This document shows positions 35,614 through 43,539 of a stretch of 64,000 bases of DNA, piece by piece. A program made the position numbers and the translations under genes. This stretch comes from Thalassotalea insulae (GTDB lineage: Bacteria > Pseudomonadota > Gammaproteobacteria > Enterobacterales > Alteromonadaceae). Location: the NCBI RefSeq assembly GCF_030161395.1, contig NZ_BSST01000001.1, positions 1,736,001 through 1,800,000 of the forward strand, given 5' to 3'. The notes under the pieces are model-generated. The model was not told where the DNA came from and did not search any database. It was given only the letters and a program-made list of their open reading frames with translations. The number at the start of each line of letters is the position of its first letter. The first letter of the stretch is position 1.

Positions 35614-36561
35614 CTACTTACGCACGGCATTTAGCAATATCTCACCACCGTTTTCCAGCATAAATTGTTGAAATGCCTGGGCTAATAAACTGGGTTTTCG
35701 ATTGGCATTTTGTACTAAGCGCCATTGGCTGCGCACAGGAAAGTGTTCGACCTCAAGCACTTTCACCCCGGGAAGAATACCAAAATCCAAACTGAAACGA
35801 CTTAATACCGAGATACCTAGCCCGGCGGCAACAGCCTGTTTTATCGCTTCACTGCTGGCAATAGTCATTTTTTCTCGCAGGTTAAATCCATGTTGCTGAA
35901 ATAACTTCAGTGTTACTTCACGCGTACCTGAACCCGGTTCACGCAAAATAAAAGGGTAATGGCTTAAACGCGCGAGGCTAACACTCGGTAATAAGGTTAA
36001 TTCATGACGTTCTGGCACCACAACGACCAGTTCATTGGTCAGAAATGGCGTTTCAACCACTTCGACATCTTCGGGGATCTGGCTGAACAAATAAAAGTCA
36101 TCTTGATGCTCCCGCAGACGCGCATAGACCATGTCGCGATTTCCAATTTCCAATTTAACGTCCACCTGCGGATAACGCTTGTTAAATGCCGCCAATAATA
36201 GCGGCAGAAAATACTGCGCTGTGGTGACAACAGAAATAGATAAAGTACCAGTCACTACCCCCTGTAAATTATCAATATCGGTTTGCAGATTATCTAATGC
36301 CTGAAAGATCTGATTTGCACTGCGTAAAATGGCATAACCGGCATCGGTTAACTCAACCATACGGCCCTGTATTTGGTAGACGGGTAATCCGATTAATTCA
36401 CTTAAATTCTTGAGCTGAATCGATACCGATGGCTGAGAAATAAATAATTTTTCCGCGACAACCGACAAACTACGATAGCGAGCCAATGCCTGAATCAACT
36501 GTAACTGCCTAATTGTTGGCTGTTTTACACCCATATATAGAATTTTATCTATGACTTTCAT
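35614..36561 (-). CDS. LysR-family transcriptional regulator divergent from ppc
   Basis: A 315-residue LysR regulator of the CysB/CbbR-like type, HTH near the N-terminus (TIRQLQLIQALARYRSLSVVAEKLFISQPSVSIQLKNLSE). A second possible ATG nine codons in (MGVKQPTIRQ) matches the usual family start better. Its start lies 69 bases from the divergent ppc gene in an AT-rich gap, so control of ppc is plausible, as CbbR-type regulators govern carbon fixation genes; it may also control the SLC13 permease downstream. Both are inferences from position. Confidence 0.87.
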   Translation of the reverse strand: MKVIDKILYMGVKQPTIRQLQLIQALARYRSLSVVAEKLFISQPSVSIQLKNLSELIGLPVYQIQGRMVELTDAGYAILRSANQIFQALDNLQTDIDNLQGVVTGTLSISVVTTAQYFLPLLLAAFNKRYPQVDVKLEIGNRDMVYARLREHQDDFYLFSQIPEDVEVVETPFLTNELVVVVPERHELTLLPSVSLARLSHYPFILREPGSGTREVTLKLFQQHGFNLREKMTIASSEAIKQAVAAGLGISVLSRFSLDFGILPGVKVLEVEHFPVRSQWRLVQNANRKPSLLAQAFQQFMLENGGEILLNAVRK

Positions 36562-36630
36562 TAAAAATATATATTAGATTCTATTATAAATCACTTCTAA
36601 GATAAAAATCGTTTAATTGATTACAGCGAA

Positions 36631-39204
36631 ATGAGACCTGCTATGTTAGAGACAATTTCACAGAACATCCGTGCATTAGGTACCGTGTTAGGGCAAACCA
36701 TCGCCAATGAAACCGACCAACAGTGGTTAGACAATATTGAACGTGTTCGACTCTTGGCGAAAGACGGGATCGCCAACGATGATTTCGCCATTGAAGAATT
36801 AAAAACTCTGTTTCAGTCATGCGACGAGCAAAAACTATTAATTTACGCCCGCGCATTCAGCCAATTCTTAAACTTAGCCAATGTCGCGGAACAACAGCAT
36901 ACCACCAGTGAGCAAGGACTAGCTGAGCTGGATTTACCTCATCCGCTGGAATCATTAAAAGAAAAAATAGGCGATGTCGATGCACAGGCATTTCTTGCTG
37001 CCATTAACAAACTACATATTGAGTTAGTACTCACTGCGCATCCAACCGAAGTTAATAGACGTACCTTTATTCATAAATACCATGAAATTGCCGAACAACT
37101 GACAACAACTGGGGCTGAACTGAATGGTCGTATCGAAGAACTCATTGAGCAAGCCTGGAACACCAATGAAATACGTCAGCAACGACCAACGCCATTAGAT
37201 GAATCTCGCTGGGGCTTAAATGCCATCAGTAACAGTCTCTGGCACGCGGTGCCAACTTTTGTTAGAGAACTCGATGATTTATGTCAACAAGTTAGCGGAC
37301 AAACACTACCGTTAGATGCCAGACCTATTACCATGGCGAGCTGGATGGCTGGTGACCGTGATGGAAACCCATTTGTCACCGCCAAACTCAGTAGACAGGC
37401 AATTATTCAGGCACGTTTAATGGCTGCGGAGCTTTATCTCGAAGATTTTCAAAATCTCTACCTTGAGTTATCAATGAATAAGGCAAGTGACGGTCTTATT
37501 CAGGCAGATAGTAATAATATTGGGCCCTATCGCAACTTATTAAAACAAACTATCGCTAAGCTTGAACACAGTATCGTACTGCTTAAAAATAATAAAACCC
37601 ATGGCGTTATCGCCAGTCCTGAAGAATTATTGCAGCCATTATACCGCTGTCGTGAAAGCCTGTTAGCCGCTGGTTTAACCCGTAGCGCCAATTCCTTATT
37701 ACTGGATGTCATTCGTAAAGTACATTGTTTTGGCATTTCGTTAGTCAAACTCGATGTTCGTCAACACAGTGAGTTTCACGATCAGGCGATCGCTGAAATT
37801 GTCAGCGCATTGAACTTAGGAGATTACTTATCCTGGAGTGAACAGCAACGTTGTCAGTTTTTACAGCAGGAAATCAATAACCCGAGGCCACTCCTACCTG
37901 ACGTTCACTGGAGCGAACAAACCCAAGAAGTATTAGATACCTTTAAGTTCATTGCTGAGCAACCCAAGGAAGTATTAGGTATTTATGTGATCTCTATGGC
38001 CAGCCACCAAAGTGACGTGCTGGCAGTAAATTTACTAATGAAAGCGACCGGTGTTAGCTGGGATATGCCGATAGCGCCACTATTTGAAACCTTAGATGAT
38101 TTAAATAATGCCGCTCAGGTAATCGACGTTCTTTTATCGGACAGTGAATATGCCAAGCGCACCAATAACGCCCAACATGTAATGATCGGCTATAGCGATT
38201 CCGCAAAAGATGCCGGCGTGTTAGCCGCCGCTTGGGCACAATATCAAGCACAAGAATCATTAGTGGCAGTAGCGAAACGCCATCAGGTCACGCTTAAATT
38301 ATTTCATGGCCGTGGCGGTACAATTGGACGTGGTGGCGGTCCAGCTCATGCTGCAATTGCCTCACAACCACCAGGCACATTAGAAGGTGGCTTACGAGTA
38401 ACCGAACAAGGGGAAACTATTCGCTATAAATTTGGTTTACCCAACCTGGCAGTACGCAGCTTACATTTATATGCCAGCGCGATTTTAGCCAGCTTAGTGA
38501 AACCACAGCCAGCACCGAAAAAAGACTGGCGTGAGCTGATGGATAAAATGGCGCAGCGTGGTTGTGAAATCTATCGCGACTATGTTTGTGAGCAGGAAGA
38601 CTTTGTCACCTACTTCCGTCAAGCAACCCCAGAGCAAGAACTTTCGTCATTACCACTGGGATCCAGACCGAGTAAGCGTAAATCAGATGGTGGTATTGAG
38701 TCCTTAAGAGCGATCCCGTGGATATTTGCCTGGAGCCAAAACCGATTGGTAGTACCAAGCTGGCTCGGTTTTGGTCAGGCAATCGCAGAGTTTACCCAAC
38801 AGCATCAAGCAACAATTAAAGATATGCTCAGCAATTGGCCATATTTTAGGGCACGAATATCGCTCACTGAAATGGTTTATCTAAAATCAGATACCGATAT
38901 TTCCAAACTCTACGATCAACACCTGGTTGAGCCTAAATTACAGCCATTAGGTGAACAATTAAGAACACAGCTAAGCGCTGATAAGGCAACAATTCTGGCG
39001 TTACTGGAACAAAGTGAAACCTTGGAAAGCGATCAATGGAACTTAGCTTCATTCCAATTACGTCGCCCTTATTTGCTGCCACTGCATTTACTGCAAATAG
39101 AAGCGTTAAAGCGCCTAAGAAAACAGCCGGAACATCCGCTATGCGAACAATTACTGATGGTCAGCATGACCGGGATAGCAACAGGTATGCGTAATACTGG
39201 CTAA
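36631..39204 (+). CDS. ppc: Phosphoenolpyruvate carboxylase
   Basis: Carboxylates phosphoenolpyruvate to oxaloacetate, refilling the TCA cycle. The 857-residue protein is of normal bacterial length and has all the signatures: catalytic His137 in LVLTAHPTEVNRR, GGP loop residues in FHGRGGTIGRGGGP (from His559), the MIGYSDSAKDAG motif, and the invariant C-terminus MRNTG. An in-frame ATG at 36643 (MLETISQ) is an alternative start. A cytosolic homotetramer in other bacteria, normally activated by acetyl-CoA. A terminator follows 69 bases after the stop. Confidence 0.97.
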   Translation: MRPAMLETISQNIRALGTVLGQTIANETDQQWLDNIERVRLLAKDGIANDDFAIEELKTLFQSCDEQKLLIYARAFSQFLNLANVAEQQHTTSEQGLAELDLPHPLESLKEKIGDVDAQAFLAAINKLHIELVLTAHPTEVNRRTFIHKYHEIAEQLTTTGAELNGRIEELIEQAWNTNEIRQQRPTPLDESRWGLNAISNSLWHAVPTFVRELDDLCQQVSGQTLPLDARPITMASWMAGDRDGNPFVTAKLSRQAIIQARLMAAELYLEDFQNLYLELSMNKASDGLIQADSNNIGPYRNLLKQTIAKLEHSIVLLKNNKTHGVIASPEELLQPLYRCRESLLAAGLTRSANSLLLDVIRKVHCFGISLVKLDVRQHSEFHDQAIAEIVSALNLGDYLSWSEQQRCQFLQQEINNPRPLLPDVHWSEQTQEVLDTFKFIAEQPKEVLGIYVISMASHQSDVLAVNLLMKATGVSWDMPIAPLFETLDDLNNAAQVIDVLLSDSEYAKRTNNAQHVMIGYSDSAKDAGVLAAAWAQYQAQESLVAVAKRHQVTLKLFHGRGGTIGRGGGPAHAAIASQPPGTLEGGLRVTEQGETIRYKFGLPNLAVRSLHLYASAILASLVKPQPAPKKDWRELMDKMAQRGCEIYRDYVCEQEDFVTYFRQATPEQELSSLPLGSRPSKRKSDGGIESLRAIPWIFAWSQNRLVVPSWLGFGQAIAEFTQQHQATIKDMLSNWPYFRARISLTEMVYLKSDTDISKLYDQHLVEPKLQPLGEQLRTQLSADKATILALLEQSETLESDQWNLASFQLRRPYLLPLHLLQIEALKRLRKQPEHPLCEQLLMVSMTGIATGMRNTG

Positions 39205-39272
39205 AAAATAGTAGCGAAGAAATAACGGCTAGCAAATTAGTTTTCTATTCTGCCACCCACTGTGACAAAATT

Positions 39273-39319
39273 GCTGAGTTTTAACCGTACTAACTGCGTT
39301 TAAAACCTCAGCCTTTTTT
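39273..39319 (+). terminator. Rho-independent terminator after ppc
   Basis: GCTGAG-TTTTAA (39273-39284) pairs with TTAAAA-C-CTCAGC (39300-39312) with one bulged C, followed by a six-T run (39314-39319). It lies between ppc and a small gene that starts only 14 bases later, so it could also act as an attenuator for that gene. Confidence 0.72.
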
Positions 39320-39332
39320 ATATGGAATAGAT

Positions 39333-39551
39333 ATGCGAGCAAGCTTAAGAAACAAAATCATAGCAACATGCGAAAAGAAAATCGCCACTAAGGGTAATAA
39401 TGTTGGCATCTCTTTTTATGCTTTTTTCGCCAATAAAAATACCGAGCCAGAATTACTAATGGAAGCTGCAACCTGGTGGATACAAACTCATCAGCTCGAT
39501 CATTTTGAGAAAGCAGAAAAGATAAAAACCATGATAGAAAATAACTTATAG
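39333..39551 (+). CDS. Small conserved protein (DUF6500-like)
   Basis: A 72-residue soluble protein beginning MRASLRNKIIATCEKKIATKGNNVGISFYAFFANKN, with a conserved-looking EAATWWIQTHQLDHFEKAEKI segment. It resembles small proteins filed as DUF6500; that name is from memory and not checked. The ATG has GGAA 8 bases upstream. It starts just after the ppc terminator, so expression depends on read-through or on a promoter hidden in the terminator region. Confidence 0.65.
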   Translation: MRASLRNKIIATCEKKIATKGNNVGISFYAFFANKNTEPELLMEAATWWIQTHQLDHFEKAEKIKTMIENNL

Positions 39552-39571
39552 TCGCTGCTCAATGCTAATCG

Positions 39572-40084
39572 CTAAAAACGTAGAGTAGATGCAGTAGCAA
39601 AATATACAACAAAAGCACCAAAAATTAGCATGCCGATCCCAATGAATAATAAACTGTTTGGGATAGTGATAGTGCTAACCCAAAACGTTTGTTCGCTCAA
39701 TCGAATAGCTTGATAAGACAACCAACTCAACAACAGCCCAAACACTACACCAGCGATCTCCAAGACAAATAATAACGTCGACATTGGATCTGGCGATACT
39801 GGAAATATTTTAGCTAAATCCAATAAGAACACTAAGAAAAAGGCTAAACCTACAACACCAGTTAACTGATAAGCCCAGCGCTGTTTTTTAAACATAAAAT
39901 ACACCAGAGCAATTGCTACCAGCATCAAACTAGTTAAAAAAATATTAAACGACCAAGCAACTTCCGGGGCAAGATGGGAGAAATCCCGCGTTTCAACCGG
40001 ACCGCCAGGCACCATCCAGGCTAACGTGATAATAGCCAGTATTAAAACGTAGATAGTAGATTTCGCATAATTCATCGATCGCAA
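39572..40084 (-). CDS. Four-helix membrane protein under TetR control
   Basis: A 170-residue protein with four or five predicted membrane helices (YVLILAIITLAWMV, FNIFLTSLMLVAIALVYFMF, LTGVVGLAFFLVFLLDLA, LLFVLEIAGVVFGLLLSWL, LLFIGIGMLIFGAFVVYFA). Family unknown to me. The ATG may be at 40084 or three codons later. It is divergent from a tetR-type gene, and a 32-bp palindromic operator begins 11 bases upstream of its start, so it is almost surely the regulator's target. Confidence 0.7.
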   Translation of the reverse strand: MRSMNYAKSTIYVLILAIITLAWMVPGGPVETRDFSHLAPEVAWSFNIFLTSLMLVAIALVYFMFKKQRWAYQLTGVVGLAFFLVFLLDLAKIFPVSPDPMSTLLFVLEIAGVVFGLLLSWLSYQAIRLSEQTFWVSTITIPNSLLFIGIGMLIFGAFVVYFATASTLRF

Positions 40085-40094
40085 CTCCTCGGTA

Positions 40095-40126
40095 TATTTA
40101 TTTAGACCGACCGGTCTAAATAAATA
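40095..40126. promoter_or_regulatory. TetR-family operator 1
   Basis: A 32-bp perfect inverted repeat: TATTTATTTAGACCG, two central bases AC, then the exact complement. The core TAGACCGACCGGTCTA is the NemR-box type of sequence bound by several TetR-family repressors. It lies just upstream of the membrane protein start. Confidence 0.82.
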
Positions 40127-40156
40127 CTAATAGCATCATTGCAAACTTGTCAATAT

Positions 40157-40180
40157 AATTTAGTCCAATCGGACGAAATT
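40157..40180. promoter_or_regulatory. TetR-family operator 2
   Basis: AATTTAGTCC-AATC-GGACGAAATT is an imperfect inverted repeat (one mismatch) that matches the 20-bp core of operator 1 at 15 positions. It ends 13 bases before the tetR-type gene start, the position expected for autorepression. Confidence 0.65.
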
Positions 40181-40193
40181 ATTTAATACCTTT

Positions 40194-40727
40194 ATGCCCA
40201 AAAAAATTGATCACGACGCTTACCGTATCGAGCTTGCACAAAATGCCATTCCGCTATTTTCTCAATATGGTTATAGCGGCTTGGGAATGCGAAAAATTGC
40301 CGACGAGTTAGGGATTTCCAAAAGTGCGCTCTACCATTATTTTCCGACCAAAAAGGCGTTGTTCCATGCCTGTACCGATTTAATCACTCAATTTGATATG
40401 CCGGACAACGAGTTAGCGGTAGCAAATAGCAGTAATGGCAAACTTCAGCAATTAATGCAGATTATCAAAGAAATAGAACCGACATTCCCCGGTGAAATGT
40501 CACTGCTTTTTGATTACTTACGTGGCCGTTCACCACAAGATATTGCCGAAGATGACAGTATGTGTCTGGCTAATCAACGATATGAAAAACTGATTGCGCA
40601 ATTTGTCAGCCAAGAAGATAACCAACCCGTATTATGTCTGCTAATGGGTACACTGCTAATGCGCTACTTTAATGGCGCACAAACCGACTTTAGTGAAATA
40701 GAGTCCTGGCTAAGTAAAAAACTATAG
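40194..40727 (+). CDS. TetR/AcrR-family repressor
   Basis: A 177-residue repressor with the TetR HTH (ELAQNAIPLFSQYGYSGLGMRKIADELGISKSALYHYFPTKKALF) and an all-helical ligand domain. Two related palindromes lie in the divergent gap: one at the membrane-protein side, one before its own start. The first contains the TAGACC-N4-GGTCTA core bound by NemR-like repressors, so electrophile or quinone sensing is one possibility; the protein itself is not an obvious NemR. Its 3' end overlaps the convergent M20 gene by 6 bases. Confidence 0.87.
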   Translation: MPKKIDHDAYRIELAQNAIPLFSQYGYSGLGMRKIADELGISKSALYHYFPTKKALFHACTDLITQFDMPDNELAVANSSNGKLQQLMQIIKEIEPTFPGEMSLLFDYLRGRSPQDIAEDDSMCLANQRYEKLIAQFVSQEDNQPVLCLLMGTLLMRYFNGAQTDFSEIESWLSKKL

Positions 40728-41957
40728 CTTAGTGCGGGCTTTTTGCTCAACACAGCGTAATAATAAGTTTGCTCCGGCTTCAACATCGTGCCAGTGTGAC
40801 CATTCGTCTGGTGCATGGCTGACACCATTAACCGAGGGAATAAAAATCAGCCCGGTTTCAGTAATGCTGGTAAAGAACTGACAATCATGTCCGGCGCCAC
40901 TTGGCATGCGCTGGTAGTTTAGTTCCATCTGCTGTGCCTGTTGGTCGATAAAATCAACTAACGGCGCGCTACAATGTTGTGGTTCCAGCCAGCTAACCTG
41001 TTCGTATTCAAACATTAATTTATGGCGTCTGGCTATTGCTGACAGTGTTTTACGGCAAGCCAGACTCAAAGCTTCCATCACTTCCTGACTCATATCTCTA
41101 ACCACTAAAGTAAAATCCACTTCACCGGCAATGGTATGAGCAAAACCTGGTTTTAGCTCAGCTTTACCAACGGTAATACGGCTATATTCTGTGCCATCTT
41201 CGTCTATAATACGGTTAATTTCATGAGCAAAATCGGCCAGCCCCATAAAAGCATCGCTGCGCATCTCCATTGGTGCCGTGCCGGCGTGATCCGCTTTGCC
41301 GAGCAGCTTTACTATCCATTTAAAGACGCCAGAAATCCCCTCAACTACGCCAAGTTGAATTCCCTTTTGATCCAGTACTGGGCCTTGTTCAATATGTAAT
41401 TCAATAAAGCATTTTAAATCTTCGGGGTTTAATGCTGCACTTAATGCTTGCATCGGATCTAAATCACAGTGTTGCATCGCTTCTGCCAGCGGATAGCCGT
41501 CAGCATCATGCATGGTATAGATGTCATGTAAGGTTAATTTTCCAGTTAACGCCTGAGCACCAAACATACCACCAAAACGGCCTTCTTCTTCTGACGTGGC
41601 AATAACGCATATCGGATATTTTAACTCGACATCATTTTCTTTAAATACCCGTAAACATTCCAGACCGGCAATAACGCCTAATGAGCCGTCAAACATACCA
41701 CCAGCAGGGACAGAATCTAAATGAGATCCAATAGCCACCGCCGGTTGATCGTCAGGACCAAAGCGAATCAGCACATTACCCGCTCCGTCCATATGTGCGT
41801 TAAAGCCCTCACTTTCAGCTAACGCCATTAACCAACGCCGAGCTGCCATATCTGCTTCACTAAAACCAGGACGATAAATACCTTTGTCTGCTTCGTTATA
41901 ACCAAAATTTGAAAGAGTGAATAAGGTTTCTTTAAGCCGCTCGATATTGACCTGCAT
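40722..41957 (-). CDS. M20-family amidohydrolase (allantoate / N-carbamoyl-amino-acid hydrolase type)
   Basis: A 411-residue cytosolic metal-dependent hydrolase of the HyuC/AllC/beta-ureidopropionase group. Metal ligands are visible in GSHLDSVPAGGMFDGSLGV, ATSEEEGRFGG and the late SGAGHDCQFF; a C-terminal SVNGVSHAPDEWS motif is typical. A lid/dimerisation domain sits mid-protein (KLLGKADHAGTAPM). It cleaves N-carbamoyl or ureido bonds in purine, pyrimidine or hydantoin degradation, but the exact substrate cannot be told. It is transcribed alone, with a CTGACA-TT-TGTCAG palindrome upstream. Confidence 0.85.
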   Translation of the reverse strand: MQVNIERLKETLFTLSNFGYNEADKGIYRPGFSEADMAARRWLMALAESEGFNAHMDGAGNVLIRFGPDDQPAVAIGSHLDSVPAGGMFDGSLGVIAGLECLRVFKENDVELKYPICVIATSEEEGRFGGMFGAQALTGKLTLHDIYTMHDADGYPLAEAMQHCDLDPMQALSAALNPEDLKCFIELHIEQGPVLDQKGIQLGVVEGISGVFKWIVKLLGKADHAGTAPMEMRSDAFMGLADFAHEINRIIDEDGTEYSRITVGKAELKPGFAHTIAGEVDFTLVVRDMSQEVMEALSLACRKTLSAIARRHKLMFEYEQVSWLEPQHCSAPLVDFIDQQAQQMELNYQRMPSGAGHDCQFFTSITETGLIFIPSVNGVSHAPDEWSHWHDVEAGANLLLRCVEQKARTKL

Positions 41958-42002
41958 TTTGCCTCCTATAAATAAGTTCCCTCTCCAAAGTGTAGAAAAT
42001 AA

Positions 42003-42016
42003 CTGACATTTGTCAG
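42003..42016. promoter_or_regulatory. Palindrome in the M20/small-protein divergent region
   Basis: CTGACA-TT-TGTCAG is a perfect 14-bp palindrome 45 bases upstream of the M20 gene start and 70 bases before the divergent small gene. A candidate operator; regulator unknown. Confidence 0.35.
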
Positions 42017-42086
42017 GCCAATTGCTTTTTTATTTGCGACAGGTCAAAACCGCCAAAGCGTAAATTTATTAAATTATCTTTATTCA

Positions 42087-42383
42087 ATGATGGCAATCAA
42101 TGAGCTTTACAACAAGATGGCAAAACCTAACGTAGCGATCGTAATGCGACAACTGATCACTCAGATCCAACAAGAACTACCGTTGCACTTAACCGAAGCC
42201 CAGCTTTGTCATGGTAGTTGTTTAGGCTGCTCAAAAAAAATGATCGAAATGCTTGATGACCAACTCAGCTACTGGCAGGCAAACCTTGACGTTCAACAAC
42301 CAAGCCTGGCAGATCTGGCGGAGTTAACTACGTTGGCACAACGTACGGCAAAAATCCTCAAGCGCAATGGCTGGTTAAATTAG
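42087..42383 (+). CDS. Small protein with CxxxCxxC motif
   Basis: A 98-residue soluble helical protein of unknown family. It contains Cys41-x3-Cys45-x2-Cys48 in LCHGSCLGCSKK, a spacing known from metal and iron-sulfur sites (including radical SAM enzymes), but the protein is too short to be such an enzyme and lacks other motifs. The rest is rich in leucine helices. A thiol or metal sensor or carrier role is possible. It lies 58 bases upstream of ohrR on the same strand, which is suggestive of a redox context. Confidence 0.6.
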   Translation: MMAINELYNKMAKPNVAIVMRQLITQIQQELPLHLTEAQLCHGSCLGCSKKMIEMLDDQLSYWQANLDVQQPSLADLAELTTLAQRTAKILKRNGWLN

Positions 42384-42418
42384 CGATTAACGGTGAAACC
42401 ACGTATGATATGGATATC

Positions 42419-42435
42419 ACAATAACTATTATCGC
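42419..42435. promoter_or_regulatory. OhrR operator at the ohrR promoter
   Basis: ACAATAA-CTA-TTATCGC is a one-sided match to the perfect 17-bp operator found before ohr (same spacer, right half identical, left half 4 of 7). It ends 6 bases before the ohrR ATG, which suits autoregulation. Confidence 0.55.
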
Positions 42436-42441
42436 GCTTCT

Positions 42442-42888
42442 ATGTCTCAAAAAAAGCAACAAGATAAATACCTATTACTGGATAATCAGCTCTGTTTCGC
42501 CCTGTATTCCACTTCTTTGGCCATGACTCAGCTCTACAAGGAATACCTAACGCCGCTAGGATTAACCTATCCGCAATACACAGTGATGCTTATTCTTTGG
42601 GAAAAGGATGGTATTAGCTTAAAGAGTATTGCCGATAGGCTAGGGCAAAAATCCGGCTCACTAACCCCTGTGATTAAACGGATGGAAGCTGATGGTTTAA
42701 TTAAACGGGTCAGAGGACTGGAAGATGACCGTACACTCAGTATCGAGCTAACCGATAAAGGGATAGCACTTAAAGCACAAGGCCGAAAAGTCAATCAATG
42801 TATTATTGAATCTTGTGGTATTGCTGAAGCCGAAATTATCTCACTCAGAGAACAGTTACTCTCATTGAAAGATAATTTGTTAAAATAA
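42442..42888 (+). CDS. ohrR: MarR-family organic hydroperoxide sensor OhrR
   Basis: A 148-residue MarR-type repressor. The N-terminal LLLDNQLCFALYSTSLAM carries the reactive Cys18 in the position conserved in OhrR, followed by a winged helix (TYPQYTVMLILWEKDGISLKSIADRLGQKSGSLTPVIKRME). When Cys18 is oxidised by organic hydroperoxides, the dimer leaves the DNA and ohr is expressed. Its gene is followed by a terminator and then ohr, with palindromic TTATCGCGATAA sites around both promoters. Confidence 0.93.
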   Translation: MSQKKQQDKYLLLDNQLCFALYSTSLAMTQLYKEYLTPLGLTYPQYTVMLILWEKDGISLKSIADRLGQKSGSLTPVIKRMEADGLIKRVRGLEDDRTLSIELTDKGIALKAQGRKVNQCIIESCGIAEAEIISLREQLLSLKDNLLK

Positions 42889-42904
42889 ACTTGTGTAATA
42901 ATGA

Positions 42905-42916
42905 TTATCGCGATAA
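42905..42916. promoter_or_regulatory. OhrR-type palindrome downstream of ohrR
   Basis: TTATCGCGATAA is a perfect 12-bp palindrome, and flanking AATAATG/CATTATT extends it. It precedes the ohrR terminator and is identical to the core at 42964-42975. Confidence 0.55.
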
Positions 42917-42925
42917 CATTATTTT

Positions 42926-42953
42926 AAAGCCCAGACGATCTGGGTTTTATTTG
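42926..42953 (+). terminator. Terminator between ohrR and ohr
   Basis: CCCAGA (42930-42935) pairs with TCTGGG (42939-42944) around a 3-base loop; the A-rich left and T-rich right flanks lengthen the stem. It separates ohrR from ohr, so each has its own promoter. Confidence 0.6.
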
Positions 42954-42963
42954 AACAATTTAA

Positions 42964-42985
42964 TTATCGCGATAACTATTATCGC
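42964..42985. promoter_or_regulatory. Double OhrR operator upstream of ohr
   Basis: Two overlapping palindromes: TTATCGCGATAA (42964-42975) and the perfect 17-bp GCGATAA-CTA-TTATCGC (42969-42985). They lie 29 bases before the ohr ATG and share half-sites with the sites next to ohrR. Confidence 0.75.
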
Positions 42986-43014
42986 AACTTTTATTTTACA
43001 TGGCAGAAATAATT

Positions 43015-43449
43015 ATGAACCGAATTTATCAAGCACAAGTGACTTCAACTGGCGGGCGCGAAGGGCGCTCAGTTTCAACTGACAATAGATTAAACCTCGC
43101 ACTTAGTACACCGAAAGAATTAGGGGGTAATGACGGCGCCGGTACTAATCCAGAGCAATTATTTGCGGCAGGCTACTCAGCATGTTTTATTGGTGCAATT
43201 AAGTTTGTTGCAGGACAGCAAAAGCTGGCGTTGCCTAATGATTTATCAGTAACAGCTACTGTTGGTATAGGTGAAAATCCTAAAGGAGCGGGATTTGCTA
43301 TCGCAGTTGACTTAAATGTTAGTTTACCGGGTTTAACACAACAAGTGGCAGAGCAGCTTATAGATACTGCTCATCAGGTGTGTCCGTATTCAAACGCCAC
43401 CCGTGGCAATATAGATATCACTACTAACATTGATGTTGCAGCGAAATAA
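43015..43449 (+). CDS. ohr: Organic hydroperoxide resistance protein Ohr (OsmC family)
   Basis: A 144-residue thiol peroxidase that reduces organic (lipid) hydroperoxides. Key residues are peroxidatic Cys57 in AAGYSACFIG, resolving Cys123 in CPYSNATRGN, and the catalytic Arg in GREGR (Arg18 region). The ATG at 43015 gives the standard MNRIYQAQVTSTGGREGRS start; the upstream in-frame ATG at 43000 adds five non-family residues. Controlled by OhrR through the operator cluster just upstream. Reduction uses lipoylated proteins in other bacteria. Confidence 0.95.
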   Translation: MNRIYQAQVTSTGGREGRSVSTDNRLNLALSTPKELGGNDGAGTNPEQLFAAGYSACFIGAIKFVAGQQKLALPNDLSVTATVGIGENPKGAGFAIAVDLNVSLPGLTQQVAEQLIDTAHQVCPYSNATRGNIDITTNIDVAAK

Positions 43450-43463
43450 AAATGCTTTTATAC

Positions 43464-43539
43464 CTGAGATTAGTGCATTGACGTTAAGTCGTGCACTAAT
43501 CTTCAGTAGCAAGCAGGATTTAAACATTACTTGCTACTG
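43464..43539. terminator. Two tandem hairpins between convergent ohr and S41 peptidase genes
   Basis: Hairpin 1: AGATTAGTGCA (43467-43477) with TGCACTAATCT (43492-43502). Hairpin 2: CAGTAGCAAG (43504-43513) with CTTGCTACTG (43530-43539), overlapping the S41 stop codon. Both stems are perfect. They lack long T-runs but sit exactly where two convergent transcripts must end. Confidence 0.45.

Noticed and set aside
42041..42086. AT-rich stretch before the CxxxCxxC gene as a phage or mobile-element edge
   Set aside because: No direct repeat, integrase or tRNA is near, and base composition continues smoothly on both sides.
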